NCBI GenBank assembly: GCA_964623505.1
Contig: CAZUSP010000014.1
Coordinates: 1-15,537, forward strand
Length of the DNA: 15,537 nt
Reading direction: 5' to 3'
From: CAZUSP01 sp964623505
GTDB taxonomy: Bacteria; Patescibacteriota; Minisyncoccia; Minisyncoccales; UBA1441
This document shows, one piece after another, positions 1 to 5,882 of the stretch; the first letter of the stretch is position 1; each line of letters opens with the position of its first letter. Below the pieces are notes generated by a model. It searched no databases. It saw only the letters and a program-made list of their open reading frames with translations, and was not told where the DNA came from. The position numbers were made by a program, and so were the translations under genes.

Positions 1-968
1 CTTACATCATAAATGCCTGTTCCCGTCTGACCAGTTTTCATATTCACCGTTCTTGCTCTTCTAGGATTGAGGCGGAAGGCAGGACGAGAAGAAACTATTT
101 CCTCGCCGGTGGTATAATTCGGTCCATACCTACAGCATTCTGCATCCCATTCTTTGCAAGGATCGCCACATTGCATCTGTTTATACTGGCGATGAAACTG
201 GTATTCTCTGACGGTCGGAAGCGCCCATTTGCCTGACGTCCCGCCCGATCCACCGGTTGGAGGAGCAAGTCCTTCGCACTTGTCACGCGCTATAGTCCAC
301 CCGTTCATGTCTCTACTCAAACTTGCTACGACGCCAGTGTCAAAGGTTTGGGTCATTAACCCTAGCCCGCTACAGAAAACATGTTGACCATTTACTTCTA
401 TAACCCCCGCCCCGCCGGGGCAGAAAACCGAACCTTTTGGCAGCTCGGTCGGCTCAAAAGCAACATATCTCAGGGGACAGCTAATCTGATACCAGCCGCC
501 TCTTAGGCCCGTCCAGTCGGCTACTCCAACAACTGAGAACAAAGCCCCAATAATTAACCATGATCCATAGATCAGGAACAGCCCCAGAAAGATGCCAATC
601 ATCAACTTGTTGGCCTTGGTTACTTTAGCCGGATTGCCCAGGGCCAGGTAATACATGATCCCGGCGATGATCAGCATGGCCACCGCCAATAACGGAACCA
701 AAGTGGTTAATAAAAAAGAAACAATGGCCGCAAGCATCACAAAAAGATGGCAGAATTGACAGGGCAGATGAGCTTTCCAGGCATTGAGGCCAGCCGGATC
801 ATGGCTTACCCAAACATCCTTGCCGCAAGGAACAAAGCCATCATAGTGGACATAGTAGGTTTCTCCCCCTGAATCAATCCGGTAACTATTTAGTTCGCTC
901 GCCATTACAACCAATGGCGCCAGAATCAAGAGGAAAAAAAGAATAATGAGAGTCTGTTGTTTTTGCAT
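1..968 (-). CDS. Envelope protein: signal peptide, pilin-like two-helix segment, Lcl/DUF1566-like C-terminal domain (3' end outside window)
   Basis: An unbroken frame of 322 codons runs from the ATG at 966-968 to the left edge without a stop, so the C-terminus is missing. Residues 1-23 form a signal peptide. Two hydrophobic helices at about 76-109 and 122-150 are separated by GNPAKVTKANK; this layout matches the T4SS_pilin-like module common in CPR genomes. The distal part has Cys pairs and the string KWALPTVREY near residues 247-256, resembling the W-R-L-P-T motif of Lcl/DUF1566 domains, followed by ARTVNMKTGQTGTG, which resembles the late strands of that fold. The protein is probably anchored in the cytoplasmic membrane with its lectin-like domain outside. 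No Shine-Dalgarno is properly spaced; a promoter lies only a few bases upstream, so the mRNA is probably leaderless. The domain calls are by eye; the frame is certain. Confidence 0.8.
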   Translation of the reverse strand, partial: MQKQQTLIILFFLLILAPLVVMASELNSYRIDSGGETYYVHYDGFVPCGKDVWVSHDPAGLNAWKAHLPCQFCHLFVMLAAIVSFLLTTLVPLLAVAMLIIAGIMYYLALGNPAKVTKANKLMIGIFLGLFLIYGSWLIIGALFSVVGVADWTGLRGGWYQISCPLRYVAFEPTELPKGSVFCPGGAGVIEVNGQHVFCSGLGLMTQTFDTGVVASLSRDMNGWTIARDKCEGLAPPTGGSGGTSGKWALPTVREYQFHRQYKQMQCGDPCKEWDAECCRYGPNYTTGEEIVSSRPAFRLNPRRARTVNMKTGQTGTGIYDV

Positions 969-977
969 CCTGAATCA

Positions 978-1006
978 ATTCTAGCCCAAAAACTTTCTTT
1001 CAACAA
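978..1006 (-). promoter_or_regulatory. Sigma70-type promoter of the pilin-like gene
   Basis: On the minus strand TTGTTG (1001-1006) and TAGAAT (978-983) are separated by 17 bases. Transcription would begin near 971, about three bases before the ATG at 968, implying a leaderless or nearly leaderless mRNA. Confidence 0.55.
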
Positions 1007-1007
1007 G

Positions 1008-1248
1008 TTAAGAAAATAAAACCCGGGCCGGCCAACTCTTGCCGAGATCTTTTTCCCGGGCAAAAGTTTTTTTGGCCGTCGCTGCAAAATCATCACTGCC
1101 AATAACCCAGAAGACAAGACTCGAGCCGGAATTAGCGGCCCGGTCTTTCTTCTAAATGGGTCGGTTGGAGATATTCCCCCGCCGAAAGGCTCCAACCACT
1201 GACCGAACCGACCTGGTACACTTTGGATTCGGAAACCCAATGAATTTC
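1008..1248 (-). pseudogene. Possible frameshifted remnant of an unknown gene
   Basis: Between tRNA-His and the pilin-like gene, two minus-strand frames read like protein when joined. One starts after the stop at 1249-1251 and includes VYQVGSVSGWSLSAGEYLQ; it hits a stop near 1137. A one-base shift continues as SGSSLVFWVIGSDDFAATAKK and ends at TAA 1008-1010. No start codon or family is recognised. The same DNA holds inverted repeats (1159-1170 against 1190-1213; CCCGGG at 1022-1027 and 1055-1060 followed on the minus strand by a T-rich run), so a structured RNA is an alternative. It may also be noise. Confidence 0.25.
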
Positions 1249-1278
1249 TTAGACTAGAAACACAAAATATCCGCACCC

Positions 1279-1301
1279 AAAAAGACAAATAAGTTTTGTC
1301 T
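1279..1301 (-). terminator. Intrinsic terminator after tRNA-His
   Basis: On the minus strand AGACAAA (1295-1301), a 5-base loop and TTTGTCT (1283-1289) form a perfect 7-bp stem followed by a run of five Ts. It lies 15 bases past the tRNA-His 3' end and closes the tRNA-Arg/tRNA-His unit. Confidence 0.75.
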
Positions 1302-1315
1302 CCAGTAAAAACCAG

Positions 1316-1387
1316 GGTGGACGAGGAGACTCGAACTCCCCCTAAGGGCTCCACAAGCCCTTGTGCTGCCGCTACACCACGCCCACC
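1316..1387 (-). tRNA. tRNA-His (GTG)
   Basis: A full cloverleaf folds on the minus strand. The acceptor stem is GTGGGCG with CGTCCAC, the anticodon stem is AGGGC/GCCCT and the loop TTGTGGA shows anticodon GTG. The extra 5' G (G-1) opposite discriminator C is encoded, as expected for tRNA-His. The 3' CCA is not encoded. It lies downstream of tRNA-Arg in the same orientation and just before a terminator. Confidence 0.95.
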
Positions 1388-1436
1388 AAACAAACAGATC
1401 TTAAAGCAATTAAGATTTATGTCAATCGTCGAAATG

Positions 1437-1509
1437 TGTCCCCGGCAGGACTCGAACCTGCAGTCTACGGATTAGAAGTCCATCGCTTTTTCCATTAAGC
1501 TACGGGGAC
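1437..1509 (-). tRNA. tRNA-Arg (TCT)
   Basis: Cloverleaf on the minus strand: acceptor GTCCCCG with CGGGGAC, anticodon loop CTTCTAA with anticodon TCT, T arm GCAGG-TTCGAGT-CCTGC, discriminator A. It reads AGA/AGG codons. CCA is not encoded. It is probably cotranscribed with tRNA-His, 49 bases downstream, from the promoter at 1634-1662. Confidence 0.95.
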
Positions 1510-1545
1510 TAAACCAAAACCAACTTGGTTGATAATAAACACCTG

Positions 1546-1605
1546 TCAAGAAGACAGCCGATCAATCAATTTGTGCTTCTTGAACAAACTCTCCGGCCTT
1601 GTCAT
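1546..1605 (-). CDS. Putative 19-residue mini-ORF ahead of tRNA-Arg/tRNA-His
   Basis: A short minus-strand frame, MTRPESLFKKHKLIDRLSS, starts at the ATG at 1603-1605. It is preceded at good spacing by GGAAGG, a clear Shine-Dalgarno in a window where most genes have none. It lies about 20 bases behind a strong promoter and about 36 bases before tRNA-Arg. It contains an AGG codon (read by the downstream tRNA-Arg) and a CAC codon (read by the downstream tRNA-His). It could be a leader peptide or chance. No known family. Confidence 0.35.
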   Translation of the reverse strand: MTRPESLFKKHKLIDRLSS

Positions 1606-1633
1606 AAATGCCTTCCGTCAATTCTTCGTTGAT

Positions 1634-1662
1634 ATTATAGCAAAACGAACCAGAAAGCCCAA
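1634..1662 (-). promoter_or_regulatory. Promoter of the mini-ORF/tRNA-Arg/tRNA-His unit
   Basis: On the minus strand TTGGGC (1657-1662), a 17-base spacer and consensus TATAAT (1634-1639). Transcription should start near 1627. The next downstream elements are the mini-ORF, tRNA-Arg, tRNA-His and the terminator at 1279-1301. Confidence 0.65.
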
Positions 1663-1679
1663 ATAATATTAAATAAACC

Positions 1680-1708
1680 TTGCCAACTCTTCTTTTTTCT
1701 GATTAAAT
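1680..1708 (+). promoter_or_regulatory. Likely promoter of tRNA-Pro/tRNA-Gly
   Basis: On the plus strand TTGCCA (1680-1685) and TTAAAT (1703-1708) are separated by 17 bases, placing the start near 1715, just before the tRNA-Pro 5' end at 1718. The -10 element is weak. Confidence 0.45.
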
Positions 1709-1717
1709 TATCAAAGC

Positions 1718-1793
1718 CGGGGCATGGCCTAGTCCGGTTTAAGGCGCAGCGTTTGGGACGCTGAGATCCTGGGTTCGAATCCCAGTGCCCCGA
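1718..1793 (+). tRNA. tRNA-Pro (TGG)
   Basis: Cloverleaf on the plus strand: acceptor CGGGGCA with TGCCCCG, anticodon stem CAGCG/CGCTG with loop TTTGGGA (anticodon TGG), T arm CTGGG-TTCGAAT-CCCAG, discriminator A. CCA is not encoded. It is followed 12 bases later by tRNA-Gly in the same transcript. Confidence 0.95.
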
Positions 1794-1805
1794 CTCTTGC
1801 TCTTG

Positions 1806-1881
1806 GCGAGGGTAGTTCAGCCAGCAGAACATTTGCCTTCCAAGCAAAAGGCCGCGGGTGCAAATCCCGTCCCTCGCTCCA
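1806..1881 (+). tRNA. tRNA-Gly (TCC)
   Basis: Cloverleaf on the plus strand: acceptor GCGAGGG with CCCTCGC, anticodon stem TTTGC/GCAAA with loop CTTCCAA (anticodon TCC), T arm CGGG-TGCAAAT-CCCG, discriminator T. This is the only tRNA of the four followed directly by CCA (1879-1881). The usual TTC of the T loop reads TGC, a small deviation. An intrinsic terminator follows. Confidence 0.93.
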
Positions 1882-1885
1882 TCTA

Positions 1886-1917
1886 AAAACCGCCCCAAAA
1901 GGAGCAGTTTTTGTTTT
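1886..1917 (+). terminator. Intrinsic terminator after tRNA-Gly
   Basis: AAAACCGCCCC, an AAAA loop and GGAGCAGTTTT form an 11-bp stem with two mismatches, followed by a T-rich run to 1917. It lies just past the encoded CCA of tRNA-Gly. Confidence 0.65.
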
Positions 1918-1983
1918 CCCAGATCTTGGCCGAAGAAATCTCTCCGCGAATAATTTCACCAAAAAGATTATCTTTTCATCTTT

Positions 1984-2017
1984 TAAAAAACTGAAGCCCC
2001 GCTTTAGACGGGGCTTC
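1984..2017 (-). terminator. Intrinsic terminator after the HU gene
   Basis: A perfect 9-bp stem, GAAGCCCCG with CGGGGCTTC (2009-2017 and 1993-2001) around a 7-base loop, followed on the minus strand by six Ts. It lies 18 bases past the HU stop. It faces the plus-strand tRNA terminator across about 70 bases with no other feature. Confidence 0.9.
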
Positions 2018-2034
2018 AATTCCGTAAAAAACAC

Positions 2035-2307
2035 TCACTTGACGGCGTCTTTGAGGCCTTTGCCCGCCTTGAATCTGGGCACTCGGCGAGCCGGGATCTT
2101 AATCGACTTCCCAGTTTGAGGGTTGCGGCCCTCGCGCGCTTTCCGCTTCTGAACCTCGAACTTGCCGAAGCCGGTTAAGTTTATCTCTTCACCCTTCTTC
2201 AAAGAAGCGGTGATAATGTCGAACAGGGCATCGATGGTTTCACCGGCCTTGTTCTTGGCCAAGCCAGTCCTGGCGGCCAGCCTGTCGATTAACTCTCCTT
2301 TATTCAT
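2035..2307 (-). CDS. hup: HU-type DNA-binding protein
   Basis: A 90-residue protein of exactly the usual HU length. HU homodimers bend and compact DNA in the nucleoid. The N-terminal helices (MNKGELIDRLAARTGL) are followed by the beta arm region with the signature GFGKFEVQKRKAREGRNPQT (residues 46-65); the Arg-Asn-Pro of the arm tip, which inserts into the minor groove, is present, and so is the C-terminal PRFKAGKGLKDAV. It sits 57 bases downstream of rny, has its own extended -10 promoter overlapping the rny stop and its own terminator. No Shine-Dalgarno is visible. Confidence 0.97.
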   Translation of the reverse strand: MNKGELIDRLAARTGLAKNKAGETIDALFDIITASLKKGEEINLTGFGKFEVQKRKAREGRNPQTGKSIKIPARRVPRFKAGKGLKDAVK

Positions 2308-2317
2308 GAAGTTAAAG

Positions 2318-2344
2318 TTAGGTTAATTTCGACCTTTAGGTTAA
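2318..2344. repeat. Two direct copies of TTAGGTTAA in the HU leader
   Basis: TTAGGTTAA occurs at 2318-2326 and 2336-2344, 18 bases apart, between the inferred HU -10 element and the HU start codon. Spacing near two helical turns on one face suggests a possible protein-binding site; function unknown. Confidence 0.4.
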
Positions 2345-2351
2345 CGCTGAT

Positions 2352-2360
2352 AATATAGCA
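2352..2360 (-). promoter_or_regulatory. Extended -10 promoter of hup
   Basis: On the minus strand TGC-TATATT (2352-2360) fits an extended -10 element (TGnTATAaT type). No good -35 hexamer is seen 17 bases upstream. It lies within 12 bases of the rny stop. Confidence 0.45.
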
Positions 2361-2363
2361 CAT

Positions 2364-3893
2364 TTACCGTGCATATTCCACTGCCCGGGACTCACGAATC
2401 ACATTTACTTTGATTTCTCCCGGATAAGTCAGCCCGGCCTGGATTCTTTCAACTATTTCTCGGGCGATCCGACGAGCTTCAAAATCGTCAACTTCCGCGG
2501 CATCGACCAAAACCCTGATCTCTCGGCCGGCTTCAATCGCGTAGCAGTCATCCACTCCTTTAATTGATTTGGCAATTGCCTCCAGGTCGGCCAACCTCTT
2601 TAGAAACTCTTCCATGTTTTCTCGCCTGGCTCCGGGACGGGCCCCCGAAATAGCATCGGCCGATTGAACCAAAATCGACTCAATCGTCTCATAAGGATAG
2701 TCCTCATGGTGGCACTTCATCGCATCAATGACCTCTTTTTCAATTCCAAACTTCTCCAGTATTTTTAGACCGATCTCAACGTGAGAGCCCTCAATCTGAT
2801 GGTCAATGGCCTTGCCAATATCATGCAGCAGGCCGGCTTTTTTCGCCACCCGAATATCCGCCCCTATTTCCGCCGCCAATGTCTCGGCGATCAAAGCCAC
2901 CTCGATTGAATGGAGAAGAACATTCTGGCCGTAACTGGTGCGAAAATGAAGTCGTCCCAGCAGTTCCACCAATTTAGGATGAAGATCAACTATCTTGGTT
3001 TCGTAAATAGCCGCCTCGCCGGCTCTTTGAATCTGCTCCTTGACCTCTTCTTTAATCTTGTTGACCACTCTTTCAATCCGGGCCGGCTGGATGCGCCCAT
3101 CCTCGACCAATCTCTCCAGGGCCATCTGGGCGATGCGGCGGCGAATTGGATTGTGGCTGGAAATAGCCACAATTCCCGGAGCTTCGTCCACCACCAGTTC
3201 CACTCCGGCCGCCCGCTCAAAGGCCCTAATATTACGTCCGTTCTTGCCAATTATTCTGCCCTTGACGTCTTCGCTGCCAACAGAAATGCTGCTGGTGGTT
3301 AGATCAGCAATTTGAGAGATAGCGTACTTTTGAATGGCTAAGGCAATTACTTTTTGCGCCTCGGTTTGATAGCGCTCCTTGCCTTCTTTTTCCAGTCTGG
3401 TCATTTTGACCAGCAGATCCTGTTTGGCCGCCTGCTCAACTTGGACCAAAAGCTCAACCCGGGCTTCTTTTTCGGTCAGCTGAGCAACATCTTCAAGTTT
3501 TTTCCGGATCTCTTCTCTCTTCTGAACCACTTCTTCCTGGGCTTTCTTCAGCTGATCGATCCGCTGCTCAATCTGCTTTTCTTTATCTTCAACCAAAGAA
3601 TCTTTTTGGTTCAGCGACTCTTCTTTCTTGAGCAGAATCTGCCTGATCTTAAGCAGATCGGCCTCTTGCCCGGTTATCTTCTTCTGGCTCTCGGCAACCA
3701 ATCTTTCTGATTCCCGGCGGGCCTTCTCTAAGATAAGATCTTTCTCTTTTTGCGCCCGCTCAATCCGCTGTTGAATCTTGGTCTCCAGGCTGTCCCGGAT
3801 CTTCTTCCGGGTGTATTTTCGGGCCCAGTAGCCCAGCAACAACCCGGCTAACAAACAACCTCCTCCAACAGCTAACAAGATAATTAGCTCCAT
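2364..3893 (-). CDS. rny: Ribonuclease Y
   Basis: A 509-residue protein, full length for RNase Y, the membrane-anchored endoribonuclease that starts mRNA decay. Order of parts: one N-terminal membrane helix (residues 2-22), a long charged coiled coil (about 28-195), a KH RNA-binding domain with GRIIGKNGRNIR (212-223), and an HD domain with His328, LLHDIGK (His357-Asp358) and the later CHHEDYP, the metal ligands of the HD phosphohydrolase fold. It lies between clpP and hup, with its own promoter (4056-4084) and a leader of about 155 bases. The start is the first ATG before the membrane helix; no Shine-Dalgarno precedes it. Confidence 0.97.
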   Translation of the reverse strand: MELIILLAVGGGCLLAGLLLGYWARKYTRKKIRDSLETKIQQRIERAQKEKDLILEKARRESERLVAESQKKITGQEADLLKIRQILLKKEESLNQKDSLVEDKEKQIEQRIDQLKKAQEEVVQKREEIRKKLEDVAQLTEKEARVELLVQVEQAAKQDLLVKMTRLEKEGKERYQTEAQKVIALAIQKYAISQIADLTTSSISVGSEDVKGRIIGKNGRNIRAFERAAGVELVVDEAPGIVAISSHNPIRRRIAQMALERLVEDGRIQPARIERVVNKIKEEVKEQIQRAGEAAIYETKIVDLHPKLVELLGRLHFRTSYGQNVLLHSIEVALIAETLAAEIGADIRVAKKAGLLHDIGKAIDHQIEGSHVEIGLKILEKFGIEKEVIDAMKCHHEDYPYETIESILVQSADAISGARPGARRENMEEFLKRLADLEAIAKSIKGVDDCYAIEAGREIRVLVDAAEVDDFEARRIAREIVERIQAGLTYPGEIKVNVIRESRAVEYAR

Positions 3894-3938
3894 GTTTAGT
3901 TTTAAAGGACCAACCGTAAAATTCGGCTAATTGCTCCC

Positions 3939-3998
3939 TTATCGCAACATTAAAGGATGATTTAGTCTCCGTTTTTCGTTTAAACAAAGATGTTTCAT
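3939..3998 (-). CDS. Putative 19-residue leader ORF upstream of rny
   Basis: In the long rny leader, GGGAG stands five bases before an ATG (3996-3998) that opens a frame reading MKHLCLNEKRRLNHPLMLR and stopping at TAA 3939-3941. rny starts 45 bases further on. The product is basic (two RR/KR clusters). The good Shine-Dalgarno and position inside an inferred leader support translation. It may be a regulatory leader peptide, an unannotated small protein or chance. Confidence 0.35.
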   Translation of the reverse strand: MKHLCLNEKRRLNHPLMLR

Positions 3999-4055
3999 GC
4001 TACTCCCGTGAAAAACATTCTTTTCCGGTCGGTCGCGGTTAATTTTCCGTTTATT

Positions 4056-4084
4056 ATTATAGCCGAGAAGAGCATTGAATTCAA
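4056..4084 (-). promoter_or_regulatory. Promoter of rny
   Basis: On the minus strand TTGAAT (4079-4084), a 17-base spacer and perfect TATAAT (4056-4061). It starts immediately after the clpP terminator, so rny is a separate unit. Start near 4049. Confidence 0.75.
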
Positions 4085-4087
4085 ATC

Positions 4088-4113
4088 AAAAAACCAGCCC
4101 CGAAGAGCGGGCT
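4088..4113 (-). terminator. Weak intrinsic terminator after clpP
   Basis: On the minus strand AGCCC (4109-4113), an 8-base loop and GGGCT (4096-4100) form a short GC-rich stem followed after GG by six Ts. It lies 12 bases past the clpP stop and ends the nusA-hppA-tig-clpP operon. The stem is short, so read-through into rny is possible. Confidence 0.6.
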
Positions 4114-4124
4114 CAAGACAAAGA

Positions 4125-4712
4125 TTACTTCCGGCCAGCTTTAAGAATCTCGTCGATCAAGCCATATTTCTTGGCTTCTTCCGGCGTAAGATAGAAATCT
4201 CGATCGGTGTCTTGAGCGATCTTGCCGATCTTCTGACCGGTGTGTTCGGCCAAGATCAAGTTGATTTTTTCTTTGATTCTTAATATTTGACGGGCCGTAA
4301 TCTCAATGTCGGAAGCCATGCCGGAGGCCCCGCCAGCCACCTGGTGCAGCATGATCTCTGAATGAGGCAGGGCAAATCTTCGTCCAGGACGGCCGGCCGA
4401 CAGCAGGGTTGCCCCCATTGAGGCGGCCAGGCCGATGCAGATAGTTGAGACGGGCGGCTTAACATGCTGCATGGTATCATAGATAGCCAGCCCGGCCGTG
4501 ACTGAACCGCCCGGCGAGTTGATATAGAACTTGATCTCTTTTTCTTGGTCTTGAGAAGCCAGAAAAAGCAGCTGGGCAATAACTAAATTGGCCTTGGTAT
4601 CATCAATAAAACCACCCAAAAAGATGATTCTTTCTTTCAACAGCCGGGAAAAGATGTCATAAGCTCTCTCGCCCCGATCTGATTTTTCGATCACCGTTGG
4701 AACTAAATTCAT
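4125..4712 (-). CDS. clpP: ATP-dependent Clp protease proteolytic subunit
   Basis: A 195-residue serine protease of normal ClpP length. It forms a double heptamer barrel that degrades proteins fed in by Clp ATPases. The catalytic triad is complete: Ser98 in GLAASMGA, His123 in EIMLHQ and Asp172 in DTDRDFYL. The oxyanion glycines (SPGGSV, residues 66-71) and the C-terminal YGLIDEIL are also present. Its ATG overlaps the tig stop by four bases, giving translational coupling of chaperone and protease, as in the widespread tig-clpP arrangement. No clpX follows in the window. Confidence 0.97.
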   Translation of the reverse strand: MNLVPTVIEKSDRGERAYDIFSRLLKERIIFLGGFIDDTKANLVIAQLLFLASQDQEKEIKFYINSPGGSVTAGLAIYDTMQHVKPPVSTICIGLAASMGATLLSAGRPGRRFALPHSEIMLHQVAGGASGMASDIEITARQILRIKEKINLILAEHTGQKIGKIAQDTDRDFYLTPEEAKKYGLIDEILKAGRK

Positions 4713-5881
4713 TTCAAAGAAGATAATTTGGCAAACAATTTGTCCCTGGTCAGGGCATCTTTAGTATAGGCCCTTAGCTGGGCTTGGTCAACCGGCGCCA
4801 TCTGTTTTTCATCCAAACCAGTCTTCACCCTCTCTGTTTCCCGGGTCAACTCTTCTTCCGAAATATCAATCTGCTCAACCTTGGCCAGCGCTCGAACAAC
4901 CAAAAAGTGGCGCACGTTCCTCTCGGCCTCATGCCGATAGGTCTGTTTTAGCCCTTCCTCTGACTGATTCAGCCTTTTCAGGTACTCGGGAAAAGCGATC
5001 TGCATCCGTTCTTGAACCTGGCGCTTCAATCCCTCGATCAGTCTCAACTGCTCATACTCTATCAACGTGTCAGGTGAAACAACTTCGGTTTGTTCGGCCA
5101 CTTTAGAAATAACCTCCTGCCGCCAACGCTGAACGTTTAATCTCCTGGCCTGGACCGCCAAATCAGCCCTGACCTTTTGCTTGAGTTCATCTAAGCTTTC
5201 AGCCATTTTAAGGCGGCGGGCCAGCTCCACCAGATCTTTCGTTTCAACCTCGGCCACCCTGATCATCTTCACCTTGAACTCGGATTCCTGGCCGGCCAGA
5301 TGAGAAGCAAAATAAGGATCGGGATAGGTCAGTTTGAACCTTTTCTCCTGGCCGGCCTTAAGCCCCGCCAGTTCTTCTTCAAATCCCGGGATGAGGCGGC
5401 CCTGACCGAGCCGAAACCCGTCCCGCTGGTCGGGTTGGCCGCTGAAAAGCGAAGATGAAAACTCAATTTCCACAAAGTCGCCCGGTTTGGCCGGGTGATC
5501 CAAGGCTTTAAACTTGGCCTGGCTCATCTGCCATGACTTCAGCGCTTCTTCAACATCGCTCTCGGAAACCTCGATCTCTTTTCGCTCAATGCTTTTAACA
5601 ATTGAGGCATATTCCGGCAGTTTGGTTTCGGGCAGAACCGAAACCTCAACCTTGAAGCGGGCCGGCTTGCCCGGAACTATCTCGATCACCCGAGTCCTGG
5701 CCGGGCCGATCGGTTCAATTGAATTTTCTTTAACTGCCCGGAGCCAGCTCTCCTTGATCAAAGCCTCGGAGGCCTCGGCCAGAGTTTTGGTTGATTTGAT
5801 ATGATGAGCCCAGTCTTGAGTTGGAATCTCGAAAACAACCTCGATGTTTGAATCTTTAAGCTGACTTATCTTTATCTCCAT
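4709..5881 (-). CDS. tig: Trigger factor lacking the ribosome-docking loop
   Basis: A 390-residue trigger factor, a chaperone for nascent chains; the family is usually about 430 residues. The FKBP-type PPIase domain is at about 132-208 (GQGRLIPGFEEELAGLKAGQ) and the helical C-terminal arms at about 215-390. The N-terminal domain (1-95) keeps the flanking strands (KISQLKDSNIEVVFEIP and RFKVEVSVLPETKLPEY) but is about 25 residues shorter than in E. coli, and the ribosome-binding signature G-F-R-x-G-K-x-P is absent; the region reads DWAHHIKSTKTLAEASEAL. Binding to ribosomal protein L23 by the canonical route is therefore doubtful. It starts 1 base after the hppA stop and overlaps clpP by 4 bases. 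Confidence 0.92.
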   Translation of the reverse strand: MEIKISQLKDSNIEVVFEIPTQDWAHHIKSTKTLAEASEALIKESWLRAVKENSIEPIGPARTRVIEIVPGKPARFKVEVSVLPETKLPEYASIVKSIERKEIEVSESDVEEALKSWQMSQAKFKALDHPAKPGDFVEIEFSSSLFSGQPDQRDGFRLGQGRLIPGFEEELAGLKAGQEKRFKLTYPDPYFASHLAGQESEFKVKMIRVAEVETKDLVELARRLKMAESLDELKQKVRADLAVQARRLNVQRWRQEVISKVAEQTEVVSPDTLIEYEQLRLIEGLKRQVQERMQIAFPEYLKRLNQSEEGLKQTYRHEAERNVRHFLVVRALAKVEQIDISEEELTRETERVKTGLDEKQMAPVDQAQLRAYTKDALTRDKLFAKLSSLK

Positions 5882-5882
5882 A

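Noticed and set aside
1150..1260. Signal recognition particle RNA or 6S RNA
   Set aside because: A GTGTACCAGGTC string recalls SRP RNA, but the conserved GGAAGGAAGCAGC-type apical loop is absent and the region does not fold end to end.
926..1393. Minus-strand open frame of 155 codons
   Set aside because: It spans tRNA-His, its terminator and the start of the pilin-like gene in the wrong frame; Arg/Gly/Pro-rich shadow composition.
1635..2034. Minus-strand open frames across the tRNA-Pro/tRNA-Gly genes
   Set aside because: They run through two well-formed tRNAs and terminators and are composed of translated tRNA sequence.
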